DNA from: JBCCBV01 sp039033855 | Lineage (GTDB): Bacteria; Planctomycetota; Phycisphaerae; Phycisphaerales; Phycisphaeraceae | Reading direction: 5' to 3' | Length of the DNA: 35,131 nt | Assembly: GCA_039033855.1 (NCBI GenBank) | Contig: JBCCBV010000024.1 | Coordinates: 1 to 35,131, forward strand | Part shown: one piece after another, positions 16,662-24,267 of the stretch | Numbering within the stretch: position 1 is the stretch's first letter | How the letters are laid out: every line of letters begins with the position of its first letter | The notes under the pieces: generated by a model | What the model was told of the DNA's origin: nothing | The model's database searches: none | The model's input: only the letters and a program-made list of their open reading frames with translations | Made by a program: the position numbers and the translations under genes

Positions 16662-17822
16662 ATGAGCGAGACCCCGTCCATCTCCGTCCCGCCTGCGGCG
16701 CCCGCGGCGTCGGGGGGTGTCGCGCCCGTCGAGGGTGCTCCCGCCCAAGGCCCGCCCAAGCCGCCGGGCCGTCGGAAGCTGTTGCTCAAGAAAGCGCCGG
16801 CCGCGGTCATCAGCCTCGGTTACCTGATTTGGGTCTTGGGTTATTCGGACCTGAGCAAGACCGCGTCGCTGTTCCTGGAAACCGACTGGCTGCTGGCGTT
16901 CATCTTCGTGGTTGTTACGCCGGGCTTTACGCTGATCTCGGCGTACAAGTGGAAGGTGCTGCTGGACGCGCGGGGGGCGCACTTCAGCCTCGACGAGCTG
17001 TTCAAGCTGTACCTGGTCGGGCAGTTCTACAACAACCTGTTGCCCAGCTCGGCGGGCGGCGACGTGGTGCGTACGGCGGTACTGCGCAAGCGGTGCGGGT
17101 CGGGCGAGGTCGCGATCAGCTCGGTGCTCATGGAGCGGTTTACCGGGTTGGTTGTCTTGGTGCTGTTGTCGGCGATTGCGCTGGTGGTCGCTTGGGACGA
17201 CCTGCGGTCGGACCCGAAGCTGCTGGGCTTCGCCGTGGCGGGCACGGCCGTCGGCCCGGTGGTCATGGCGCTCGTGATCAGCCGGCGGTGCCTGCGGCTG
17301 GCCCAGCGGATGACGGCGCACCTGAAGTTTACCCACGGCCCGATGCAGAAGCTGGCCAAGGTCCAGAGCACCCTGTGGATGTACATGGGCCACCGCGAGG
17401 CGATGGTCAAGGCCATGCTCGCCTCGATCGCGTTTTACGCGCTGGCCATTCTCACGCTTTGGCTTGGCTGCCACACCTTGGGGGAAGAGATCAGCGTGCT
17501 GCACGCCTGCATCGCGATGCCCATCGTGATGGCGATCATCCTGCTGCCGATCTCGATCAACGGGATTGGTCTGCTGGAGTGGTCGTTGCAGGTGGTGCTC
17601 TGGAAGCTGGGGTACTCGGCGGAGATCGGCCTGGCGGCGGCGCTGATCATCCGGGCGCGCGACCTCGCCTGGTCGGCCTCGGGCTACCTGGCGGTAACCC
17701 ACTACGGGCTGGTGAAAGACCTGCGCGCCGCGACCGCAGCCGCAAAAGGCATGCCGGCAAGCAGCTCGAGCGCACTGCCTCCGCCGACGCCGAGCAAGCC
17801 GATCGAGGAGCCCGCTTCATGA
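16662..17822 (+). CDS. UPF0104/LPG-synthase-TM family flippase-like membrane protein
   Basis: A 386-residue integral membrane protein. The start is ATG 16662; the in-frame GTG at 16629 would add eleven residues, but the MSETP opening is repeated in other genes of this locus. After a 40-residue Pro/Ala-rich cytosolic leader come about eight hydrophobic segments. The family signature is VGQFYNNLLPSSAGGDVVRT (conserved NNLLP and GGD-R), followed by VLMERFTGLVVLVLLSAIAL and LPISINGIGLLEWSLQVVLW. The family (TIGR00374) includes the transmembrane half of lysylphosphatidylglycerol synthase and many proteins of unknown role in polysaccharide loci. It might move a lipid-linked sugar across the membrane, but this is not proven for the family. 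The stop overlaps the next ATG. Confidence 0.9.
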   Translation: MSETPSISVPPAAPAASGGVAPVEGAPAQGPPKPPGRRKLLLKKAPAAVISLGYLIWVLGYSDLSKTASLFLETDWLLAFIFVVVTPGFTLISAYKWKVLLDARGAHFSLDELFKLYLVGQFYNNLLPSSAGGDVVRTAVLRKRCGSGEVAISSVLMERFTGLVVLVLLSAIALVVAWDDLRSDPKLLGFAVAGTAVGPVVMALVISRRCLRLAQRMTAHLKFTHGPMQKLAKVQSTLWMYMGHREAMVKAMLASIAFYALAILTLWLGCHTLGEEISVLHACIAMPIVMAIILLPISINGIGLLEWSLQVVLWKLGYSAEIGLAAALIIRARDLAWSASGYLAVTHYGLVKDLRAATAAAKGMPASSSSALPPPTPSKPIEEPAS

Positions 17823-19495
17823 GCGAGACCCCTGCGATACAACCCGATCGGTCCGGTTGGCGATGCACTGTATTGCGCGCGGTCGAGGGGTTGGCGGTGG
17901 CCTTGGCCGCGTTTGCGATTTTGCTCAACTACCACAACCCGAACCTGCACATCGACGAGTGCTACCACCTGCTGGCCGCGGAGTCGCTGCAGACCGACGG
18001 CGACTTGAAGATCGGGCCGCAATCCGCCAAGCCGTACGACCGCGCCTGGGCGTTTACGCACGTGGTGTCGTGGAGCACGGCGGCGCTGGGCGATTCGCTG
18101 TTCGCCGGTCGGCTGCCGGCCATGCTGAGCGGCGCGCTGCTCGCGGCGGTGATGTGGCTGGCGTTGCGTGGCGCCGGGCTGCTCGCGGCGCTGGCGGGTA
18201 CGGCGCTGGTGCTGGTTTCGATTGAGACGGTGCACTTGTCGAACCTGGTGCGTTTCTATGCGCCGCACGGCGTGGTGCTGACCGCGTTTATGTTCTCGGT
18301 TTATCAAGCCGTATGGGCCCGTCGCAAACCCGCGGCGGCGTGGGGCCTGGCGGCGCTGTGCTGCTTGCCGCTGGCCATGCACCTGCACGAGCTGACCGTG
18401 GTGCCTGCCGGGCTGACGCTGGCCGCGGCGTATTGGGTGCTGCTCGGGCGTTGGTCGGCGGCCGGTCTGCCGGGCCGACGCGGCAAGCGCGCAATGGTTG
18501 CGTCGGCGGTTTCCATTGGCGCGGCGGCCTTGGCGTTCGCAGCGGCCTGGCGGCTCGGGATTGTTTCGGACAAGTGGGGCGAGTTCCGCCACGTGGCGCC
18601 TTGGGCGGCGTCGACGCAGAACGACGTGCTGTACTACTGGAGCCGTTTCGAGGTGTGGACCTCGATCGGGCCGGTGCGCGGCGCATGGATCCTGGGCTTC
18701 CCCCTGGCGGTGGCGCTCGGGTGCCTGCGCAACGCAAGGCTGACGTTGTGGATGGCGTTTCTCTGTGTCGGCGGCATCGGGGTCATGTCCTGGGCCGGGA
18801 TGAAGGCGCCGCGGTACATCTACTTCGCCCTGCCGATGTTCTACGGCGTGTGGGGCGTGGCGATCGGTGAGATCGGCGAGCGGCTGCGGCGCTTCGGTTT
18901 GGCGGTGTCCCAGCGCGCCTGGCCGCGTCCGACGCCGGCGTGGATGCCCCGACTGGTGGCCGTCAAGGCGTTTGTTCTTGTGCTAGTGGTCGGGGGGTAC
19001 GTGATGTACCGCACACCGATGCACTACCAGGGCGGGCGCATGCTGCTGACCAGCACGCCGGTATCGCGGTCGGTGGCGGTGGACTGGGCCTCGCACCTGG
19101 ACCGCTTGACCCCCTTGGCCCTGCAGGCCGAGGTCGTGACCGGGTCCGAGGGGCCGAAGCTGCGCTACTACTTCGACAGGCTCGACTACTCGCTTAGCGT
19201 GACGCAAATGGAAGACCTCGAGGCGGAGTTCGAGGTCGATTTCCGCATGGGTGTGCCGGTGATCTCGACGCCTGAGTCATTGGCCAAGGTGGTCGCCGGC
19301 TCGGCCAGCGGGCTGGTGATTTCCGAAGACCCCAACTGGCGGATGGATTTTTCCTTCGCCCCGGCGACGGCCGACTGGGTCGAAGCCAACCTGACCGAAG
19401 TCCCCCTTGCCGAAGGCTCGCGCCTGCACGCGTTTGTCTGGGGCCTCGACGTGCCGGCGTTGGATGCGTCGCCCTTGGCGGGAGCTTCGGATTGA
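17819..19495 (+). CDS. GT-C (PMT/ArnT-like) membrane glycosyltransferase
   Basis: A 558-residue multi-spanning protein starting at ATG 17819 (ATGA overlap). After the first membrane helix (AVALAAFAILLNYHNPN) the periplasmic loop carries LHIDECYHLLAAESL, the acidic DE motif of GT-C transferases that use polyprenyl-phosphate sugars. About ten further helices follow, up to residue 400 (VKAFVLVLVVGGYVMYR). A soluble periplasmic domain of about 155 residues ends the protein (SVAVDWASHLDRLTPLAL, YYFDRLDYSLSVTQM). The donor is likely made by the DPM1/ArnC-like enzyme encoded at 8474. The acceptor is unknown. Confidence 0.88.
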   Translation: MSETPAIQPDRSGWRCTVLRAVEGLAVALAAFAILLNYHNPNLHIDECYHLLAAESLQTDGDLKIGPQSAKPYDRAWAFTHVVSWSTAALGDSLFAGRLPAMLSGALLAAVMWLALRGAGLLAALAGTALVLVSIETVHLSNLVRFYAPHGVVLTAFMFSVYQAVWARRKPAAAWGLAALCCLPLAMHLHELTVVPAGLTLAAAYWVLLGRWSAAGLPGRRGKRAMVASAVSIGAAALAFAAAWRLGIVSDKWGEFRHVAPWAASTQNDVLYYWSRFEVWTSIGPVRGAWILGFPLAVALGCLRNARLTLWMAFLCVGGIGVMSWAGMKAPRYIYFALPMFYGVWGVAIGEIGERLRRFGLAVSQRAWPRPTPAWMPRLVAVKAFVLVLVVGGYVMYRTPMHYQGGRMLLTSTPVSRSVAVDWASHLDRLTPLALQAEVVTGSEGPKLRYYFDRLDYSLSVTQMEDLEAEFEVDFRMGVPVISTPESLAKVVAGSASGLVISEDPNWRMDFSFAPATADWVEANLTEVPLAEGSRLHAFVWGLDVPALDASPLAGASD

Positions 19496-20331
19496 CCGCG
19501 TCGCCCGCGCCGGCCAGCGTTTGCCCGGACCAGGGGGCCGCCGAGGCGCCCGTGTTCGGTCCGCGGGTGCGTGTGGGCGCGGTGCGGTTCGACCCGGCGA
19601 CCGAAGCGGGACTGGTCCAGCACCTGGAGTCGGCGATGTCGGCCGGGCGGGGCGGGTGGATGATCACGTCGAACCTCGACCACGTGCGTCGGGCCGGGCG
19701 CGATCCCGAGTTCGCCGCGATGTTGGACGAGGCCGACCTGGTGACCGCCGACGGCATGCCGGTGGTCTGGGCCAGCCGCCTCAGCGGGTTTCCGGCGCCC
19801 GAACGCGTAGCGGGGTCGTCGATCACCCCGAAGCTATGCGCCGCCGCGGCGCGGGCGGGGCGGGCGGTGTATCTGCTCGGCGGGGCGCCGGGCGTGGCCG
19901 AGAAAGCCGCCGAGGCCCTGCGCGACCAGACCCCGGGGCTCGAAATTGCCGGCGTCGAATGCCCGCCGATGGGCTTCGACCAGAACCCCGCGGAGGTGTC
20001 GGCCATCGGCCAGCGGGTCGGCGCGTCGATTCCCGGCGGGCCGGGCCTGGTGCTGGTGGCGCTCGGTTCGCCCAAGCAAGAGAGGCTGATCCGGGCGATC
20101 CGGGCCCAATGCCCCGGCGCGTGGTGGGTGGGCGTGGGCATCACGCTGAGCTTTTTGGTGGGCGATGTCCGCCGAGCGCCGGGCTGGATGCAACGCCTGG
20201 GGCTCGAGTGGGTGCACCGGTTGGCGCAGGAGCCGCGACGGCTGTTCCGCCGATACCTCATCGACGGCCTGCCGTTCGCCTTGTGGCTATTCACGGCATC
20301 GGTGTGCCGTCGGCTGACCCGTCGACCTTGA
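19492..20331 (+). CDS. WecG/TagA/CpsF-family glycosyltransferase (GT26)
   Basis: A 279-residue enzyme. The start is TTG 19492, overlapping the upstream stop (TTGA), with GGGAG about eight bases upstream. Family motifs: WMITSNLDHVRRA (residues 57-68), LVTADGMPVVWASRLSGFPA with the conserved Asp87, AVYLLGGAPGVAEKAAEALR, LVLVALGSPKQERLIRAI and VGVGITLSFLVGDVRRAPGW. The usual RVxGSDL segment reads RVAGSSI here, so one conserved Asp is Ser. GT26 enzymes add the second sugar (ManNAc or ManNAcA, sometimes Glc) to undecaprenyl-PP-linked GlcNAc at the inner face of the membrane. This would fit the UDP-HexNAc 6-dehydrogenase in the same locus; the match is an inference. Confidence 0.93.
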   Translation: MTASPAPASVCPDQGAAEAPVFGPRVRVGAVRFDPATEAGLVQHLESAMSAGRGGWMITSNLDHVRRAGRDPEFAAMLDEADLVTADGMPVVWASRLSGFPAPERVAGSSITPKLCAAAARAGRAVYLLGGAPGVAEKAAEALRDQTPGLEIAGVECPPMGFDQNPAEVSAIGQRVGASIPGGPGLVLVALGSPKQERLIRAIRAQCPGAWWVGVGITLSFLVGDVRRAPGWMQRLGLEWVHRLAQEPRRLFRRYLIDGLPFALWLFTASVCRRLTRRP

Positions 20332-20438
20332 GAGCCCCCACGCGCTCGCATGTTCCGCACGGGCGCTCGCGCGGGGGAACCGCGGGCTTGCGCGGTACCC
20401 TGTCAAGCCATACCGGGGGCAGGGAGAGCGCCAAAACG

Positions 20439-21428
20439 TTGTCGGATAACGATCCTCGCATGCGATTACGGCTGGCCGACGGCAGCGAACCCGCGCCCGC
20501 GTCTTCTGCGGGGCGTGGGGCCCCGGTGGTGCGTGCGCTGGTCTTGCTGGCAGGGTCGGTGCGGGCCAACGCCATGCGGCGGATGACCGGGCGCCCGGGC
20601 CTGCGGATGCCCGTGTCGGCCGGGCGGACGGTCTTGGACTGCTGGCGCGAGCAGGCCATGGCGCTGGCCGAGTCGGCGGGCATCGCCAACCTGCCGGTGC
20701 GCGTGGTCATCGACCAGGACGCCACGATCCACCCCGAACGGCTGAGCGTCGGGCCGGTATCGCTGAGCATCGAGCAAGACCCGGCCGACCTCCGCGGCAC
20801 CGGCGGGCTGCTGCGCGACATCGCCTGCGAGTACGGCGACGACGACCACCTGCTGGTCGCTCACGGAGCCCAACTGCTTTTCGAGCCGTTGTCTTCGCTG
20901 ACTCAGCGGCTGTCGTCGCGCGGGGCGGACGTGGCGATCATGACCTGCCCCAACGGCACCCCGGCGGGGCTCATGCTGATCCGCTGCGGCGCGGTGAAGG
21001 GGATCAACGGCGTCGGGTTCGTCGACCTCAACGAGCAGGCCCTGCCGGACATCGCCAAGAACCAGGACGTGCGCGTGGTCCCGCACGACGGGCAGGGCGG
21101 CCGCAGCCTGCGCACCCTGGCGGGCTACCTGGGGGCCCTGCGCGATTACCACGAGCGTTCGGCGGGGATGGGCGCGGCCGTCGAGCCGTTCGCCGAGCGC
21201 TGGCGTTCGAGCTTCGGCATCGTCGAGGCCGGGGCCGAGGTCGCCCCCGACGTGGTATTGCACGAATCGGTGGTGCTCGACGGCGCCCGGATCGGCCCGG
21301 GCGCGGTGGTGGTGCGTTCGGTGGTCTGCGGCGGCGTGCAGGTCGAACCCGGGGCGGAGGTGATCGACCGGGTGCTCGGGCCGGGGTCGGGCCCGCTGCC
21401 CAAGAAGCTGGCCCGCCGCAAAGGCTGA
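20439..21428 (+). CDS. Degenerate sugar nucleotidyltransferase-like protein with beta-helix tail
   Basis: A 329-residue protein if it starts at TTG 20439, ten bases after AGGGAGAG (20421-20428); ATG 20460 is the alternative and has no ribosome binding site. The layout follows sugar-1-phosphate nucleotidyltransferases: RALVLLAGSVRANAMRR at 32-48 in place of the GxGxR signature, LRGTGGLLRDIACEYGDDDH matching the GTAGAL region, then LLVAHGAQLLFE (141-145) in place of the metal-binding NGD. Both catalytic signatures are therefore lost. The C-terminus has hexapeptide rungs (VVLHESVVLDGARIGPGAVV). It may be a regulatory or scaffold pseudoenzyme of glycan synthesis. It sits 108 bp after the GT26 gene and 294 bp before the chain-length regulator. 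Confidence 0.75.
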   Translation: MSDNDPRMRLRLADGSEPAPASSAGRGAPVVRALVLLAGSVRANAMRRMTGRPGLRMPVSAGRTVLDCWREQAMALAESAGIANLPVRVVIDQDATIHPERLSVGPVSLSIEQDPADLRGTGGLLRDIACEYGDDDHLLVAHGAQLLFEPLSSLTQRLSSRGADVAIMTCPNGTPAGLMLIRCGAVKGINGVGFVDLNEQALPDIAKNQDVRVVPHDGQGGRSLRTLAGYLGALRDYHERSAGMGAAVEPFAERWRSSFGIVEAGAEVAPDVVLHESVVLDGARIGPGAVVVRSVVCGGVQVEPGAEVIDRVLGPGSGPLPKKLARRKG

Positions 21429-21722
21429 ACGCCGCTAGCGCTCCGCCGAGGGGGTTCTCGGACCGTCCCTGTGGTGGGGGCTGAAACAACACGGCCCGGG
21501 TGGGGGGCTGGGCGGTTTGCCGCGATGGTTTGGCGTGAATCGGCGTCCGGATCGCCCCGGGGGGGTGAACCGGGGTGCAAGCCTCGCCGATGATCGATTT
21601 GTGGCCGCTTTGGGCCACGCCGGGATCGGCCGGGAATCGCCCCCGCCCTACGATTGAACACTTGACCCACGCCATTGGCGGCGGATGATGGAGAGGCAAG
21701 CCCGCGTTCGGCGCCCGCACCC
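21429..21722. other. 294-bp intergenic region before the chain-length regulator gene
   Basis: This is the longest gap of the polysaccharide locus and a likely place for a separate promoter. I see G-runs (GGTGGGGGG-type stretches around 21500 and 21560) but no convincing -35/-10 pair, sigma-54 site or terminator. A GGGGTGCAAGCC segment superficially recalls a c-di-GMP riboswitch, but the rest of that fold is missing. An in-frame TTG at 21675 would lengthen the next protein by 16 residues. Confidence 0.4.
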
Positions 21723-24251
21723 ATGCGTGATGACGATTCCCAAGCCGCGTTCTTTGGCTCGGCCGACTCGGTAGGAGACGGCAGCGCCGACTCCACGCGC
21801 CGGCGGAAGATGTTCTTCGCCCTGCTCCGCGGCCGGTGGGCCTGGGCGATCAGCTTCTCGCTGATCTTGGGCGGGGTGGGGGCCTACTTCGGCTTCAACC
21901 TCAAGGGCGACATCTACATGGCCCAGGCGCGGATCGCCCTGGCCGCCGGGCCCGAATACGCCGACCCGGTGCTCGAGGCCAACCGCCAGCAGAACTACGC
22001 GCTGTTCGTGTCCGAGCAGGTGACCTACGAGATCCCCTCGGGCAAGTTTGCCGAGCAGGCCCTGGCGTCGCCGGCGTGGCAGGAATACCTGGCCGATCGC
22101 CCCGCCGACGCGCCGGCCCCGCCGAGCAACCCCGGCGAGTTCATGATCGGCATCGGCGAAGTCGAACCCCCCGAACGCAAGAACATCGAGATCCTGATCC
22201 CCTACATGTCGCCGCACCCGGCTACGGCCAAGGCCGGCGCCAACGCCGCGGCCCAGGGCTACAAAACGTGGTTCGAGCAGACCCAGCAGGTCGCCGACGA
22301 CAAGACCATCGGTGCCATCGAGACGCTGATCGACGAGTTGACCGCCGATGTCGATGAACTCACCGACGAGCGCAACACCCTGCTGGCCGGGCAGACGGCC
22401 GAAGACTTGCGCAGCCTGCTTGAACAAACCCAGAACGACGTCACGATTCTTGGGCGTCAAGAGTTGTTGCTCAAGATGGAACTCGGCCAGGTGCCCGACC
22501 CGACCGGAGAACTCACGGGCCCGCGCACCGAAACCGACATCATCAACACCGACGCCGTGGCCGCCCAGCTGTTCGGTGCCGTGAACCAGATCCGCATGGA
22601 GATGGACGCCGAACGCAACACCGGCGTCGGTGAGAATCACCCGCGGATGAAGCGGTTGCGGGGTCAACTTAAGACCGCTCAGGACAGCCTCGACCAGTAC
22701 ATCCGCCGGGTCCAGCAGGGCGGCGACCCGACGGCCAACACCACGGTCAACGGCTTCGGCAACGCGCAGGCCGAGTTGCAGCGGGTGGTGGCCATGCGGG
22801 TGCGTGAAGAGACCCGCCGTTCTCAGCTTTCTCAGCGGGTGACCCGGTTGCTCGCCATCGACCGCGATCGTGAGCGTTTGCAGGAGCGCATCGCCGATGA
22901 GCAGGAGCGCCTCGACGCCGAGAACCGCAAGCAGCAACTCGCACAGCAAGACTTGGTGGTCGAGCAAATCCGGATCCGCGGGTCGGCCGCGCTGCCCAAG
23001 AAGCCGTTCAACACCATGCAGCGCGTGCAGTTCGCCATGCTGCTCGGCGGCGCCGGGGTGATGCTCAGCTTCGGCGGGGTGCTGCTGCTGGGCGTGATGG
23101 ACGGCCGGATGCGATACGCCGCCGACGCCACGGTCCGCCTGGCCGGGGCCCGGATGCTCGGCGTGCTGCCGACGCTGCCCCGCAAGTTCAAGAGCCGCGA
23201 GCAGGCCGACAAGGCCGCCCACGCCGTACACCGCATCCGCACGCTGCTGCAGATCGGCAAGGGTTCGGCGCCCGGGCGCATCTACACGATCACCAGCCCC
23301 GCGGCGGGTTCGGGCAAGTCGAGCCTGTCGGTGGCGCTGGGCCTTTCGTTCGCCTCCAGCGGCGCTCGCACGCTGCTGGTGGACGGCGACGTGGTCGGCG
23401 CCGGCCTGTCGCGCCGCCTGGGCACGGTGGTGCACCACCCGCTCGAACGATTGGTCGAACAGCGGGGGCTTGCCTCGGCCGAAACGCTCGACGCCGCGGT
23501 GGCCCACGCCCAACAGACCCGCCGGCCCCTGGCCGAGGTCCTGGCCGAGCGCGGCATCATCGACGCCCGCACGCTCCAGTCGCTGGTCAAAGAGCAGCGC
23601 AAGAGTTCGGTCGGCCTGATGGACGCGGTCGACGCCATGAGCCTGTCGGGCTGCGTGGCCACGACCGAGGTCCGCAACCTGTACGTGCTGCCCGTGGGCG
23701 ACGCCCGCCCGGCCGACGCCGGCAACCTCTCGCCCAAGGGGCTCCACGCCCTGGTCGAACAGGCCCGCAACGAGTTCGACGTGGTGGTCATCGACACCGG
23801 CCCGATCCTGGGCTCGATCGAAGCGTCCATGGCGGCGTCTTCCTCGGACGGGGTCATCCTGGTGGTGTCGCGCGGCGACTCTAAGTCGCTGTCTACCAAG
23901 GCGATCGGCCACCTCGAGTCGATCGACGCGCCCGTGCAAGGCGTCGTGTTCAACCACGCCTCGGACGAAGACATGGAGGGCTCGAGCTACGGCTCGGTAG
24001 TCTCCAAGAAGCGGTTCGACGCCGGCCCGCCCCGTCCGCTACCCGCGTTCAACCCCCGCTTCGGGCCCCTGGGCTCGGCCGTGGTGGCCGACGTGTCCGC
24101 CGAGGACGACCCCTTCGACGGCGTGACCCACGACCTGGACCAGGATCGCGGCGGGTTCGAGACCAACGGCAACGGCCACGCAATGCCCAAACGCGCCGCC
24201 AACGGCCGTGCGGCGGCCTCCAAGCGCCGCCCCGCGGGCCGATCCGGATAA
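21723..24251 (+). CDS. Wzz/Wzc-like polysaccharide co-polymerase fused to BY-kinase domain, with an inserted helical module
   Basis: An 842-residue inner-membrane protein. ATG 21723 is chosen; an in-frame TTG at 21675 is an alternative. TM1 is about residues 39-58 and TM2 about 437-460. Between them lies a long periplasmic part with extended coiled coil (about 200-420, Glu/Gln/Arg-rich). The cytosolic kinase part has Walker A SPAAGSGKSS (525-534), Walker A' LLVDGDVVGAG (552-561) and Walker B VVVIDTGPI around Asp691. Between RRLG and VGLMDAVDA about 59 extra residues (571-629) resemble the T2SSE_N/MshEN module of type II secretion ATPases. The usual RRP after Walker A' is absent, and only one Tyr (756) occurs in the last 90 residues, so the normal Tyr cluster is missing. 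It should control polymer length and export. Confidence 0.92.
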   Translation: MRDDDSQAAFFGSADSVGDGSADSTRRRKMFFALLRGRWAWAISFSLILGGVGAYFGFNLKGDIYMAQARIALAAGPEYADPVLEANRQQNYALFVSEQVTYEIPSGKFAEQALASPAWQEYLADRPADAPAPPSNPGEFMIGIGEVEPPERKNIEILIPYMSPHPATAKAGANAAAQGYKTWFEQTQQVADDKTIGAIETLIDELTADVDELTDERNTLLAGQTAEDLRSLLEQTQNDVTILGRQELLLKMELGQVPDPTGELTGPRTETDIINTDAVAAQLFGAVNQIRMEMDAERNTGVGENHPRMKRLRGQLKTAQDSLDQYIRRVQQGGDPTANTTVNGFGNAQAELQRVVAMRVREETRRSQLSQRVTRLLAIDRDRERLQERIADEQERLDAENRKQQLAQQDLVVEQIRIRGSAALPKKPFNTMQRVQFAMLLGGAGVMLSFGGVLLLGVMDGRMRYAADATVRLAGARMLGVLPTLPRKFKSREQADKAAHAVHRIRTLLQIGKGSAPGRIYTITSPAAGSGKSSLSVALGLSFASSGARTLLVDGDVVGAGLSRRLGTVVHHPLERLVEQRGLASAETLDAAVAHAQQTRRPLAEVLAERGIIDARTLQSLVKEQRKSSVGLMDAVDAMSLSGCVATTEVRNLYVLPVGDARPADAGNLSPKGLHALVEQARNEFDVVVIDTGPILGSIEASMAASSSDGVILVVSRGDSKSLSTKAIGHLESIDAPVQGVVFNHASDEDMEGSSYGSVVSKKRFDAGPPRPLPAFNPRFGPLGSAVVADVSAEDDPFDGVTHDLDQDRGGFETNGNGHAMPKRAANGRAAASKRRPAGRSG

Positions 24252-24267
24252 GATCGCGGGTTGCGAT

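Noticed and set aside
21490..21530. Possible sigma-54 promoter in the G-rich stretch
   Set aside because: The GG and GC elements cannot be placed with the required ten-base spacing.
21545..21600. Possible c-di-GMP (GEMM) riboswitch around GGTGAACCGGGGTGCAAGCC before the chain-length regulator gene
   Set aside because: Only a short core-like segment is similar; the two long helices and the tetraloop receptor of GEMM are not present.
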